Notes under the pieces: model-generated | What the model was told of the DNA's origin: nothing | The model's database searches: none | What the model saw: the letters and a program-made list of their open reading frames with translations, nothing else | Shown: positions 20,214 to 35,200 of the stretch, one piece after another | How the letters are laid out: every line of letters begins with the position of its first letter | Position numbering within the stretch: position 1 is the first letter of the stretch | Source of the DNA: Apostichopus japonicus | Lineage: Eukaryota; Echinodermata; Holothuroidea; Aspidochirotida; Stichopodidae | Direction of reading: 5' to 3' | Assembly (NCBI RefSeq): GCF_037975245.1 | Contig: NC_092576.1 | Coordinates: 12,143,111 to 12,207,110 of the forward strand | DNA length: 64,000 bases | Translations under genes and position numbers: made by a program

Positions 20214-23200
20214 GTAAGTACTATTACTATTACTAATATCTAAGTACAGTAGGCCTAGGCCTATGTTTGTTTTCGTTCGTCATCAGCTTAGCTCGACTAG
20301 GCCAAACACAGACCATTAATATTACCGCAGGGCCCTCACTTTAGCCGATAACTTGGCTCCAATTTAAATCTGGGCCTAACTTAGTTAAATCGTGAACTAC
20401 AGCAAACAACACAAACTGCCTCTGTGTTAAACAATATATAGGCTAGGCCTATATGGAATTACAGTTAAGACAACATAAATCGGTTGGGCACAAGTGTGCT
20501 TCAATAAGCCTCTGTCAGATTATCATGAGCCTAGTCTAGATTTCTTCCTTTTTTAAGTCTAGTAAAATCCATGAGCAGGACCAGGTTTAACGTCTGAGAT
20601 AAGTTAGGCTTTCCATTAGGCTCTATCTAGGCTATGTTCAACTAAATGCCTGTGTTAGTGCTGTTACTGTTAGTGTTACTTTAACTAGGCTACGCCTACG
20701 TACTGTATACTGGCCCTGACCTTACACATGTTTATTATAATTATACTGATCTGTATCATTAAAGGCATTGAAGACTCGCCCCAAACCGTGTGCGGCCATC
20801 TGAAAAAGTTAACTCTCTGTTGCTTGCAAGTGACATTTTGTTGTGTTGCTACAAAATGCAGACAGTAATAAAACGACAGTAATAAAATACCTTGTTATCT
20901 TTAGCTGGACCTGAGATGTCCATCGCTGTATCGTTTATACACTGCGCTGTGGGTATTGACCGCAGCTGTATGTACTGACTGTACACTATTGTCTAATAAC
21001 CGACGGTAGCAAGCTGTGTGTGTATTTTCTGGGATCGATGGTGGTGTCTAACACTTCTGTTACACCTCATTCGAAACTGGGTCAGATTACCGGCATGAAA
21101 CGTTTCTTTGTGCGCGAGTCTTCACAACCTTTATAAGAGAGAGGTAATATGTAGGGACCATGACCAAGTGTAACATATTAAGTCACTGACCCAACCCGAG
21201 TCACGTTTACTGGTGAAGCGACTCAAACCCAGTTCTGACTTGAGTGAATAACCCAAAGTGACATTAATTACTGCAGTCACCACCGGAACTATGACTTGAA
21301 GTTCACCCATCACGTGAAAAGGCCCTACTTTGATTAATGTCATACTAAGTACTAGTGTTTACACGGGTCCAAAAATCGGGAACCGGGTACCCGAGGGCCG
21401 TTACCCGTCGGGTATCCGGGTACCCGGAAAAATTTTGTTTACCCTCGTGTATCACGATTTTCAATAAATTACATATTGGATGCTGTAATAATTTATGCAT
21501 TATATTCTCTACTGACAATGTTTTCATGTTCAAATACGTAGGTGTAAGATATGGTATTAAACCTCCCTCAATAATTTTTATTTGCTTCTGTTTCTTTCAT
21601 TAACTTGTTAATAAATAAATTATTTAATTATAATTAGCATTACTACTAACATCGCACTGCCGCCGCTGCTTATGCTAGCTCGTGCACGTTTATTGGATCA
21701 AACCATATAAATATCCAATTTAGCTCTTAAACAGTTTTTAATACTACTACTATCTATTATGCAGGCCCATGGTTCTCATTAGCCGCGAGATTGCGCGATT
21801 CGCGCAATTTGATCGCATTTGGAATAAACGATTAGTAAAAAGCCACTAGCGATTACTATTTTTTAGTTATCCCATCTATAATCCATAAACATCGCGTAAA
21901 ATTCCTTGTCAGCCTTTCCTTCTTTGAAGTAAACGAATGAATAAATAATAATTTCTTCCACATGGTAGCCTAACACCACACTAAGTCAATGAGAAATCTA
22001 GCTAAGCCTAACCATCTGCTTATTTTCTGGAGATGTGACGCAGTTATATAAGACATCCATGGAATACTTTCGTTATTGCTGTTACGTTCGACCACATGGT
22101 TGCCTAACACCACACTAAGTCAATGGGAGTAGTCTAGCCTAGCCATCTGTTTATTAGCTGAAATTGTGACGCAGTTATAAGATATCTATGGAAAGCTTTC
22201 GTTATTGCTGTTATCTTCGAACACATGGTAGCCTAACACCACACTAAGTCAATGGGAAATCTGCCTAACCGTCGGTTTACCATTTTTTTTTTTTTTAAAT
22301 CACACTTTGCTTAGGATTCGGGTAATAAATTAGGAACCGGGTAGTATCACGTCGGGCGGGTACCCGGGTACCCGGATAACCCGTGCAAACACTACTAAGT
22401 ACTACAGACATGTATAATTTGCTATATCATTTACATGTGTTTTGGCTATCACTGTGAAATGGCTCATGGTACATTCTTGTAACTTAACTAGAGTTGAGAC
22501 TTGACTTGTGCTAACTAGTATGTGACTAACAGTGACTTGGCAAAGACTTCAGAGGCCAGAATCTCATTTTCATTTCATTTCATTTAAATTTGTTTCCACA
22601 TTCAGTAATCAGACTTTATGACTCTGTATAAATTTGGATTTTTTTTTTTTTTTTCGGGATATCTGGCTATCATGCAAATTGCTGTAATTACATACATATA
22701 GTGTGCCATATTGTTATCATTTTCAGATCAAGAATAGAGATGTAAAAAGGAGAAAAAAGTAATCACAATAATTTTTAGAATTTAAAGGGGCATTACAGAG
22801 TGTTTCAACCCTTTAAAATTAAACATGTTTAGCACCAGAATAGAGCTCTATAGAAAGATGAATGACACTCCCCCTGCCCCCTTTTTCCTGGAAATAATAA
22901 AGCCTAAACTTCTTTTCAAGTCACCATGACAATGCATTTGTAGAAGTACAGTACAAATTTACTTTGGTCTATTCACAAACTTCAAGCAGAAGGTTTTTTT
23001 TCCATTTCTTTAATGCATATATTCCATGTGCCAAGAGTAGGGTTCACGGTGCATAGGATATCCTGTTACGAGGTGTTTTTGTTCCAGTCAGCAAATTTCA
23101 ATAAAGGTTAGAAGTCGATGGTGTGCGTCATGGCAAAGTTGTTGTATAATTGGCCAATTGAGTCATAAAGTTTGTCTTTTGGTTGAAACATGTAAACATT

Positions 23201-26200
23201 GAACGAGGAAGTACCCTCCCTGTCTCACATACAGTTTTTACACGTGTATCCAAAGAAGAACAGTATTGCAGAGATTATATGATGTACCTGTGAACACTAA
23301 CAGATCTATAGTTAATTTATGCTAATGATATGTTGTTTTTTTAAAACATATGATCAAGATCTTTTTTTCTTTGCAATAGACTGCCAGAGAATTTATGCTT
23401 ACTATGTGTATTGATAAGAATTAAAAAACAAAAGAGGTTTTGTTGACATGCATCATTTAGTTAAATATATGCTATATAATGGGTAGTCTATGCGATCATA
23501 TTTCTTACGAAAATATCTCACCCTTTGGTTCCCATATTGTAGTGGGTATTGCTTTATCATGGCAATTTCAAGGATTTCATCATACCAGTGCAGAGAACCA
23601 TAAATATTAAGATCCTTGGTTCCTATGACATATTTTATACAAAGTTCTACGTTTGCTGTGTAATTTTCAATATCTAATCGCAGTTGAATGCCTAAATCTT
23701 TGTTATAATGTTCGAATACTTTAGATGACATCAAATAATCACATAAAAAATGACATGAATATTACTCTTATTAAAAAAAAGATTCCTGTTTATTCAAATG
23801 ATTTACATATGTACCTGTTAATTAAAATGGGTACACACCTGCCAAATGGTTAAATACCTTTTCTTGATCTTTTTTTTTCCTTCTGTTTTAAGGTTGGCAT
23901 CTGTTCATGTTCAGTGACCTCATTTTGTTGGTGTGATCTGCACAATTGATATTGATTTGTAAAAACTGCAGTCCTGGCTTCCTCATTTTATTGTGTACAT
24001 ACTATACTGTAGGTGTACAGGTTGTTGTGTACAGTAGTTTTAACATATAGAGTATCCATGGGTGATGGTGTGCAACATGGCTTATAAACTTTACAGTGCA
24101 TACTGCAAATCTAAGTATGGGACAGTACAGTACTTCATGGTTAAAGGATGGATACAGTGACATACTGTATAATTGAAACCATAATTTTTAGGTTAAAGGG
24201 GGCGCAAATCCAACCATCATGATAGTTCAAGGGTTTGTGTCTCCTTAAGCCAGTCAGTCAGTCAGTTATTCAATGTTATGCTTCTAGAAGTGTTAATGTC
24301 ACAACATGTTTATGAAGGCTTTTAGTTTACAACACATTACGTACTGCGTAAGCTAAACCATTTTCCCTTTGATAAATGGTAATGTTAGAGTTGAAATGAT
24401 GTCTTTGCTCAATGTTTACAAATGGAGGGAATGCTCCGTGAAGTTTGTGATCAACCTCCGTACAAAGTCAATAGGATTTTACTCAGTGATTTCCCTTGCA
24501 TGTATAGTAGTTAACTCATTGGTCCCATTGACTTAATGTGTGAAAATTAAAAGATCATCAAAGAGTAAAGTAACTTGCAAAGGAGGAATCAAGCACTATC
24601 TCCCCAAGATTGTCTGGTTACTCTATAAACTAAGTGTACTACTCGGAATGGTATATTACTATCTTCCCTGCCTATAGCAAATACCACCAGAGTCCCCTGT
24701 TTTTCGCCAAAAACAGGGGCTGGAGGATTGAATATATCTGCCCAGAGTTGGTAATGCTAGCCAATACTGAACGCTCCTCGATCTGCACAAATTTATGATT
24801 AAACACACAGTGTATTATTTCAAGGGTCAAGCCAAAATTGTCTTCACACACAGGAAAGTAGTGTTGGCCATGAGTGCAATTGTGTTTTACAATCGTACGG
24901 TGGCTGGTCAATTAATTAGGTGCACTCATGGATGAATCGTAATGGCACTATTTGGGGTAGTTTATGCTATCAAGTAACAAATTATTAATGCTCGAGTGAA
25001 TTTGGGGAGGACAGGTTTTTTCTATCTATAGCTGGCTTGAATCTGTCATGTACAGCACTGAAAAATGGCGGGGGCACCGACAGCAAAACGAAAAGGGCAT
25101 GACGGTGACTCTTGTCATCGGCATGGTGTATTTTCCAGGTGGTACATGGGTAAACATTGAGTGCGGCGGCTCTTAGCTGTCTGTGCCGTGGGTTATGTCA
25201 AGCCCCGCTAACAGACATGTACATACATTAGGCTTACTTAACAGTATGTAAATATGTATTACTGTTGTGTACAGTATTCCACAACAGACCTGGGTATTTC
25301 TATAAACCTGGGGTCCAATAGTGTGACGTGGATCCAAAATTTCAATGTCCTTCAATTAAGATGAAATTTTACTTTTTGATAGAGTTATTATGTGGGTTTT
25401 AAAAAATAACAGTGAAGAAGTAAAAAAAAAAGTGCACCTATAGGTCAACAATAGTAATGCAAACCAATATGACGAAAAAAACCAACATAACAGGGACACC
25501 AAAATCCAAACCTGTCAACAGGGGGAAAGTGACATGCCTATAGGTTACACTGCCTCTGTTATCTGTTTTGCACTAGGTTTTAGATGACTTTCAACAATAA
25601 AAAAGCTTTAAGGAGAAATGAGTTTCATTCAACAGAAAATTGCAAAAAAAAAAATGACAACATGCTATTTTCCGAAAGCAGAAAGTGCTTTTTTTAAAAC
25701 CATTTTTATTACAGCACAATAAACTCAACAGAGTGGAATGAACAGTCCCTAATATAACACTATCAATCATACCTACATATTAAAACCACAAAGGACCACC
25801 AACACACCCAAGGTTTTCTGTAGTGCAAGTTCTAATACCGCGAGTTGTATGGAAGTAGGAAAAAACTTAAGCATAACGGGGACACCAAAATTTAGTGTCC
25901 CCTGTAATGAACAACAGTTAATGATTAACAGACGAACAAATAATTTTATCAAATCTGAAATATTTTAAAAGTCAATTATTCATGCACAGGAATACATCCA
26001 GTGTCCAATAGTTCAGAAAACTGTATGACTAGCATAGTAAACAATCTCACAAGGTGTCTCACATTTATTCAAATCTCAAACATTTCACAAGAAAAAAAAG
26101 CTAGAAAAGGTAAATCCAAAAACAATCTGACAAGGTGCCTCACATTTATTCAAATCTCAAACCATTTCACAAGAATAAAACTAGAAAAGGTGAATCCAAT

Positions 26201-29200
26201 ATTTAACAAGGTGAAGCTTTGACAAGAAAGAAGAAATGTTCAAAATGAAGGCCTTCAAAGTTACTTGATTGAACAATTGTTATCAAGTGAAACCTGATCC
26301 AGTTCATTGTGGCAAAATTCATACACATGCCCTTTGCTCCAGAGACACTGATGGTGGAGACAAAACGCAAATGTCCGACAATGGATGAAGGTGACAAAGT
26401 TCATTGGTAGACTGGAAGGACCCACTCTTTCGCCGTTGCAAGAATTTCAGTCCAACTTGGCTGTTAGCGATGGCTTGAACCTGGAATAAGAAGATAAGAC
26501 AAGCATATTACTTTCAGGAATGATCTCCACATTATGAAGCATAATTTAGCTGCCAAAATGGAGAATTTTGTGTGCATCAGGCAAATATTGACTCAACCAT
26601 ACTCACCAAGTAGACAAAGTTCTTCTTGCCAGTAGCAAAATTGATAGCTACGTAGGACCCCACCTGGAGCCTGTAAAGGAAAATTACTTTGAGTGTGATT
26701 ATCTTAGAATATATTTTCGGTAACAAAGTGACCTAGATTTGTACGTTTATCAACTCTGTGCTGGACAAGGTTGAGTAGAGTATGGAGGTTTTACCTCCAT
26801 GAGTAGAGGCACATGTTGTGGATGGGCAAGGACTGCTTTCTTGATAAGTCAACTGACAAGTTTTAAGATTAATGTGCTAAGACACAGATGGAGCTTCAAT
26901 ATTCTCATAAACAAACCTAATCTATGACTCCACGAAAAGATTCCACGAAAGGTTTATCCATGATATGAGGCAAACAAGTTATTAGTGAAAAATAGGTTAC
27001 AGAATACAGTATATAAAATATATATAAAATATGGATCTCCATTCCACTAAGTTTTGTCTTTTTCACCTAGAGTAGGCCTATTACTTTAGACCCTAACACA
27101 GTGACAGTGCTACCGTAGGCTAGTTGTTTCAAACAAAGTTCCTATCGATAGTACATACAGTGGTAATGGTAATGCCATTGATACTCTCAATTTGGGGCCT
27201 AGACTATATGTCCATCTGTTTTGGATAATAATTGGTTAAAAATTGCCATAGCGTTCCAATCACATTCCGCTCTTACAAATTAAAAATCGGGCTGATGTAG
27301 TATAGCAGTTACAATTTATTTTATTGGTTTTAACGCCGTTTCTGACATATTTTGTGACCCACGTTAAAACTTTGGTGACTGGGTTGTAGTTTCGCGAAAC
27401 TTTCAAACGTTATTTTTAAGAGCGTATTTGTTGATATTGTACGCATGTTTTGACATTATCGTACATATCTCGAATAGAAAATAAATTTATCAGCATTTTT
27501 GCACAACAAAAAGAAACTTTGTCCTCTTTTTCTACATTTTGCCGTTTCGCGAAATTACCGTAGGCTACATCTTATATTCGAATGTAGCCTAAGCTTAGGC
27601 CTAGCCTAACGTTAGTTTAAACTGTTAGTGTTACCATAACGGAGTACACCAATGTAAAATGGTGTCCCCTTGACAGCAATTGGCCAATTAATGAATCAAC
27701 CATTTAAAAAAGTCTCAAAAATCAAATTTATCGATAGATTAACTTTTTATTTAGGTCGTAATTTTAAAATGAAACATTACTTTAATATTTGCACACTCAC
27801 TTTTCTGGAACTCAACGGGGTTTGCGGCTTCGACGTAACGAAAATACCATCGTAACGCTGGGGTAGATAGGGGACACAAATTTTCTTCGGTGCATTGATC
27901 GATGTAGCCCTGGAGTTATATATGATTGTATATGCCTGCAGACGACGTCTAGGACTTATGAATGACGTCATTCATTCATAAAACTATGGGATGTGTTTTT
28001 TCACAAATGACGTAGCCTTGAAATTTACCAACGTTACGAGGTCTGAGGGACACGAAACTTTTACGAATTTTCGGGTCGTTGAAGACAACATTTTTGAGCT
28101 AGCTTGAACATCCAAAATAGGCCTATGGAGAAGGGATAAGTTGGTTGTTAATGTCTGATCGTACATCGCGATGCTTGTACATGCACACAGGTTCACACAG
28201 GCAATCATATATCAATTTACCAACGTTACAGGGTGGACACGAAAATGTTACGTTGGGCATGCACATTTCAATACTTCGTCATAAACGAGTGGGGACGAAA
28301 AAAATACTGAAACTTTGTCAACTTCAACTCTTATTCATGTATTAACTTGTAGTAAATCTGCAAATGAACTTGAGACAAAATGAACAGTGAGAAATGTTAC
28401 CAAAGTTAACATGTTTAAATGTCACAGTTGGTACTAAAAATTGTGGGGGACACAAAGGGAAACTTGCACTTAAAGAAAAAAAAACGACAAGAGATTTAAA
28501 CTTTTTTTATATTTAATTATACTCCCTATACAGTAAACTATAAAATGCAACTAGACATCAGGATATTGAAGTGGTAATTTGCAAGTGATTGGATAGTATT
28601 TGTGCATAGTGTGTGGAAACCCTATTGGACCCCAGGTTTATAGAAATACCCACCTACATCTTACTGTAGATTCTCTTCACACTCTGGTTTCCTGGTTTTA
28701 GAAATTCTGTTTGCAGACCAAATAAACCAATCCATTTAAAAATCCAAGAGAAATCAATCAAATCTATATCCTTTCACTTGAAAATGTGTTCGTACTAGTT
28801 GACCAGTTCAAATACACTGCGTTAAACTACCATCTATAGGCCTCTGTACAGTAGTACTGTCGAGCATATATATATATATATATACTGTATATATATATAT
28901 ATGGCTGCATTGATTACCTATAGTATTTACTTATATGACATGTAGAGCTGCAATTCAGAATACTTTTAATAGCTAAGTCATAACACTGTACATCCTTGTT
29001 TCCAGGAATGCTGAACTCATGTACTGTACATACATGTAATAAATTTGGCTTTTCATCCCAATGACATTTAAAGGTATGCTGCATTTATTGGCCCCAAATA
29101 TGCTAGATATTCAAATCTATGGTCACCTTTGGTCAAAATTCTTTGACTGTTTTTATTACAAGCTTTGATGAAAATTTTCCTCACTGGGACTTTCAGTTAT

Positions 29201-32200
29201 CTTGTGTGTTCCTTGAAAAATGTCTGAGAACAATTTGGAGAGTTAAGACCTCCAGGAAAGTACTTTTTGAAAACTTGTAGCAATTATAGCATGCTATAAT
29301 TTGGGACCTATAATGACTACCCTTTAACTCATCGGTTCAGAGCAATTTATAGTTTGAGTGCCGATGGTTCTGTCGTTTTGAATGCATTGCCTAGATGTAC
29401 CTATCAAGCCCGTACCTGAAATACAGTTTATTTCCTTGTGTGGTACTGTAGGATCAATTGCTGTATCAAACCCTGAATTTAGATAGGATTACATTGGCAA
29501 TAGAGGTACGGAATACTTTCAGTGTATGTAACTGTATGCAGGGTATAAGTTGCAATGCTGTACGTGCTTACTTACAAGTGCCAAGATATCAGTTTTTTCT
29601 ACACAGGATGTTATTGTTGTATTTCCCAGCCTGCACAACACAAACTTGAGACACTGAAAGATCACAGTCACCCATTGCACAATCATCTCACCAGCCGTAT
29701 AGTTGCTCGTAGCGGTAGATTGAGGTCGCTGACGTCACACAAAAATAGACATCGTTCTTCGTTTAAAGGCACTGCCATTAGTGTTCACAACAAGAACTTC
29801 ACGACGTAGGGTGGGGGGGGGGTGGCCGTTCCACTTAGTTGCGCTGTTGGAGCTATTTAGTGTATGTTTTGTTTAGACTGCATTTAACGGTTGTATTTTG
29901 TATCAATGTTTTTTGTATTTTGTATCATTCATTGTATCAATGTTCTTTGTAATTTGTATCATTCATTGTATTGCTCACCGCAGATATGTAATTTCCTTCT
30001 GGGACTTACTTACCTACTTAATTAAACTATTCCATGAAATTTCAATCCATTGGTATTTAATGTTACTGTACAGGTATATACTGTATGTATGGTCTCTGCA
30101 CTATCAAATTTTTACCATGATGGCAGGAACCTCAAAACTTGTGTCATATTTGTTGTAAGTACTGGTGATCATATTATTTAGCAGACTTCACTGTATATAC
30201 ACCTGAGTATATTCCAAAAGGTTTGTTAGTAACACAGAACTTTCACAAAATGATATATCGAAAGTTTGTTGTAAAAGTCAATCTACCCAGATTATGCGCT
30301 CACTGGACTGTATGACCATGTCGAAAACTATATTTACATTACGACTGTTTGCTTGTAAGCATTGAAGGGGCATGATAGTATTTACAGTACAGTAGGTGGG
30401 AAGAAAATCTTGGATTTCAAAGTTGCCAGGAGCAAAAATGGCACTTTTTGATGATTTGGACATTTTTGAACATTATAAACCAATGATGGATACAGTAATT
30501 TTGTCAGTAATTTTTTTTTTTTAAATATGTAATATACTAAGTAATGGCTGCTTATTAGCAGTGTAAATATTATTTTTCAGCTCCCATAAAGCCTGTTCAG
30601 TAACTGATGTTTGCTGTATCAAGGGGCGAAATAGTTTTAGAGAATTGATTAGCAATAATTGCTCGACAATTCTTGGAAATAGCAATTAGCATTAGCAGGT
30701 ACTGCATCTTTTGCTAATCAAAAGTAATATTGATTAGCAACTGGCAATTCTTGGGTAGCAAATTGCTATGCGAACCCAGTTATTTCGTCCCTTGTGTACT
30801 GTATATATTCTCTACAGGGCCAAATAAATTATGTGAGAATTTGATTTTAACTGAGCATTAGATTTGTATGCAATTGCTTTTCTGAGCCAGTTATTTGATC
30901 ATTTGTAATTCATATTCGAGGCCTGCTTTGAAAAAGTGGATTTGAGATGAATCAATCCATGCCTACTGTACATGTAATTCTTTGCTAAAAGCCATACCAG
31001 CATATGTGGCTCATATTACATACTTTAGCTTTGGACGAATCAAATTTCATTTCAAGTAATAATGAATTATAAAAAGATGTTTTACAATAATTCTACTTTT
31101 GAAGAACTCAATTTGAAATTGGATTTGAAAAAAAATAAAATGTGACTTAATTTTGAAAAATTGAACTGAATTCATTGAAAATACAGTAAATGACATGCTC
31201 ATTGCACTTTACTTGGCAGTAAAAGAAATATAGGATGTCCTTGTCATAACTAATAAAAATTTTGCTCGTGAACAGAAAACATTTGTTTGGAAAATTGAAG
31301 GATAGGAATATTAGACAATGCCTTCCGATGGTGTAAAACTAGAGGTAAAAAAAATTCCCTTTAGCTGTGCCAGAAATCACATAGGTAGAACAAGCAAGCA
31401 GACGTTCCAAGGATTGAATGGTCTGTGGATAAAAAAATATAAAAAACAATGTGTAATGTACAGTATATATTGTATGTATGTACAGTATTTTATGTACAGT
31501 ATTGTACAGTACATGTATTGCATGTACAATATTGTATGTACAGTGGATTTGAGATGGTTGATTTGATGGTTGATAGAAAGTGGGCGGAGCCAGGGATGTG
31601 TTATGGTCAGTGCAGTGCTAAAAACGCTAAGTGATAAACAGCAATTAACTGTACAATAATTACAGAGATACCATAAAAATGTTAGGAGCCTGAATAACCA
31701 AAACTGGATCTACTTAAATGTAAGAACTTCTACGATTAACAATGTCTGACGTCAATCATCTACAATATATATTTATTACTGCATTATTTGATATGTTGTG
31801 GTTCCCTACATTGGTGCTCATTGTTGAGTATTACAGTAAGGTTCTTTCCTTTGGTGCCAACCTTTTTCCCTTTAGTGGGAATTAATAAAAAAGCATTTAT
31901 TTTGGTTTTATTCTCTTCTACAAATAATAGTATATATATAACTATACAGTTTTGTTCTTTGTCACAAACATGATTTTATGCAGTCTGATATTGTATGATA
32001 CATATGCAGTTATGAATTCTCTAGCTCTCTCTGTTCGCACGCGACACTACGGCATTGATTAATTTGAGTGTTTCATTGCCTGTGCAGTGAGCGTCGTGAC
32101 TTTCCAGTTTCCATGACAACCTACAGGCAAATTCTCAAGTTAAGGTTTTTTCTCCATTTTTCAAGCATAGAAATGACTTTATAGTGTATTTTAATTTGTG

Positions 32201-35200
32201 GGCAAGTTATCATAGTGTAAAGCAGTATTGATGCATTTTCCAAGGACTACTTTCAAGAAAAAATCATTTATCTGACAGGTTATTATTTTTTTTTTGGGGG
32301 GGGGTCTTGGAGTTTGGGAAGGGGTCAACATGCATATATTATGGGGGAGGAAGGGGATAGGTCCTGGTCCCTTCTGTGGATACTACTGTATATATATATG
32401 CCACTGCTGGTATATCTCCTCACAACCAAGTTGACTCTACTGTACCTTGTCTGAAGTTCTAAACTGCACCTTTTTTTCATTTTTTGGTAGGGAGAAGCAG
32501 GCGAATGATTGGGGAGTTTGCTTGGCCCCAGGTTCCCTTCATGTTGCTTTACCACTGTTTGTGTATCTCCTTAGTTATATACAATCAAGTTTAGTATACA
32601 TGTACTCTATCCTGTCCAGAGTTTATAAATTGCACTTTTTAACATGAACAATGGAAAGCTGACTGCAGACAAAATAATAAAAATAAACTTCAAAGCAGCA
32701 AAGACAACTTTTATTTCGATAACAGGATCTGAACCGGTGACTTCAGGGTGGTTATCAGCTACAGTATGTGCGATCTACCAACTGAGCGATTCTTTTTTTT
32801 TTTTTTCCAAATTTTATTTCAACATTCTTTCGTTGCATACTGTAAATTATAATTTCAACATTCTTACGTTGCATAAATTATAAAGGAACATAAGATGAAA
32901 ATAATTTATACGATTGATGAAGTCTTTACGAAAATAAGAGATTGCATTTCTTAAATGCATTATGTAAAGTATTATAGGATATGGGCGCATGAAATTTAGA
33001 CGTTTGTAAATATTCTTCTACTTGAAGCATAAATTTATCGAAATAAAAATTCGTTTAAATTAGGGAGTTCTTCTTCAACTTTCTTCTTGAAAATATAATA
33101 TTTTAGGTGGAAAATCAGAAAGTTGTAAGGGGTGCTTTAGGCACAATTTGTACCCGAAATAGATGTCCTGCTTTGAAAAGCTCTCTTAGTTGGTGGCCGT
33201 CTCTAAAATGCCATATTCCTTGCTGGATGTCTCATAGAAGCCCCAGTACCTTGCATCATACCTTGTAATAAGTGATTATACCCCTGTCTATCTGGTACAA
33301 CGAAAACATAATGGAAGGGATTTCAGGAGAAATTCTGTATATTATCATATCTACTGTATATATATAGTTAATTTCAGAGAAATGGAGTGATTGCTTTGAC
33401 CCATAAGAATCTGAAACCCTGACTAGTTACATGGTATTGTGTGTTTACGTCTAGAATAATTATAATAGGATATGTAACTCACACACCCCTGAAATTGTTG
33501 GCACACATACAGTATAATAGCAAAATACAAAGAACTTCAGTAATTATAATTATATTACAGAAAGTTGCCTCGGGGTGATATACTGTAGTCTGTAGTAAAT
33601 GGTTCCGCTCAAATAGCAGTTTGGCCAAATGAAATAGTACACGTCAGAAAATGCAGTCAAGGTGCTGAAAACGATAAGTTTTGAATCAAAACTTCAAAAA
33701 ACAATATTTCAAAAGATCTCTCAACAGAAATTGTTTACCATTAACTGTGATCGACTCACAGAACAGTTGCAAATCTGTAGTCAGAGAGTGAAGGTTCTCA
33801 AGTTCGGCGGGACTAGAGTGAACCGATACGACCCCTGTGACCCTCTGCTGTGACCTTTGACCCTCTGCTGATTCATTTGGTTGTGGCTGAAGAGCCCTGT
33901 CGACCTATAGTACATGCATATGCATGAAAGCATGCATGTACAGTACTATGTATTCTACACAGTGCACACTGTATTAAACACACCGTTTACATACAGTAAC
34001 CCACAAATTGTGTCCTAGATACTAATTTGTGTTACATTTCATGTAACATGTAACAATGACTAATACAGTACTTGTACAGAGTGATATTAGTCCTGTGCTG
34101 TATGTACATAATAAGTTTTGATTTTTTTTTTTTTTTGGCAGCTTTCTTAGAATTTCCACTTGATAGTGCTTAAAGTACTATATTCTGCAAGATAAAACAT
34201 TGTCATTGTTTGTGTTATATCGTACTGTACTGTGACTGTGTTGTACTGTACTGTGCTGTACTGTAATGAACTGTACAGTACAGAACTGTACTGGACAGTA
34301 CAGCATTGTACTGTACAGGACAGTACAGTACAATACAGTACAGTTCTGTACTGTACTGTACAGCATTGTGCAATATATATTGTTTTGTCTATCTTCACCG
34401 TCACACCTGATCAATACACACTAATTATACAGTGTATATACTGTACACTATATATGCAGAGCTTGATGTAATGTTGTTCACTGCACATGGTGACATATAC
34501 AGTATATTAATAACAGATCTATATAAATCTGGGCAATACAATTGAAATTGGGTCAGTCTGTTGTACAACTGGAACAGTGTGGTATATATATAGATTACAC
34601 AACTCTAGTAAAAGTTCTTTAATTATATAAAATGCAATGTTTTGTTGTGTGAGCACTGATTCTTTGCTGTGTAGGGCTGGTTACAGTATGTCACATCAGG
34701 GAGTTGTTATGGAAACAACTCCCTGGTCACATTCACAACGACACTACAGTATATGGCATCTGTATGTCTGAGCTGGGTTATCATTGTACAGATCTGTAAT
34801 GAGATGTTCTGTTGGTAACCTTTATGCACAAGTTTGTATAGATATTATCTACATAGATCATAGTGTATCTGGTAGGGGCATCAACTTAGCTTTTCTCTTT
34901 CTCTACAAATTTTAGTTCTGAAATTTATTGTTTTCTTTCATATTATATAATATGTAATATCAGGGATGTGCTCAAGAATATTTGAGTGCCGGGCATATTG
35001 TGCGGTAGTGTGATCCACCCCCTCCCCACTGGACACATTTTGCACATGAAGTATGCTTAGGTGGTGCTATTTTCCTATTTTGTGCCATGTATTCTCCAAG
35101 ATTTTGGTTATGGTAAAATTTGTTAAATTATCATAAAAGAAGTGCCGCACGGAAATGTTTAAAATACTGTTTGTGCTGGGCAGCATTCGTAACTGCTGGG

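Larger units (their letters stand above)
25292..28651. mobile_element. 3.36-kb terminal-inverted-repeat element, 4-bp TSD ACCT
   Basis: Left end GGGTATTTCTATAAACCTGG and right end CCAGGTTTATAGAAATACCC extend as inverted repeats to about 30 bp. The flanks are ACCT on both sides (25288-25291, 28652-28655). It carries exon-like minus-strand pieces at 26604-26672 and 26390-26480. The TSD length fits superfamilies such as Academ or Sola, but no transposase was recognised, so the class is open. Confidence 0.75.
28656..34960. other. ITM2-like intron 1, second part
   Basis: Contains the elements listed separately (29068, 29660, 30620, 32719, 34219). Between them is AT-rich sequence very rich in TACTGTA/TACAGTA, with no coding exon found. 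Confidence 0.5.

Noticed and set aside
34147-34471. ORFs of 78-85 codons rich in Thr/Val/Tyr/Cys on both strands
   Set aside because: They come from the self-complementary TACTG/CAGTA array.
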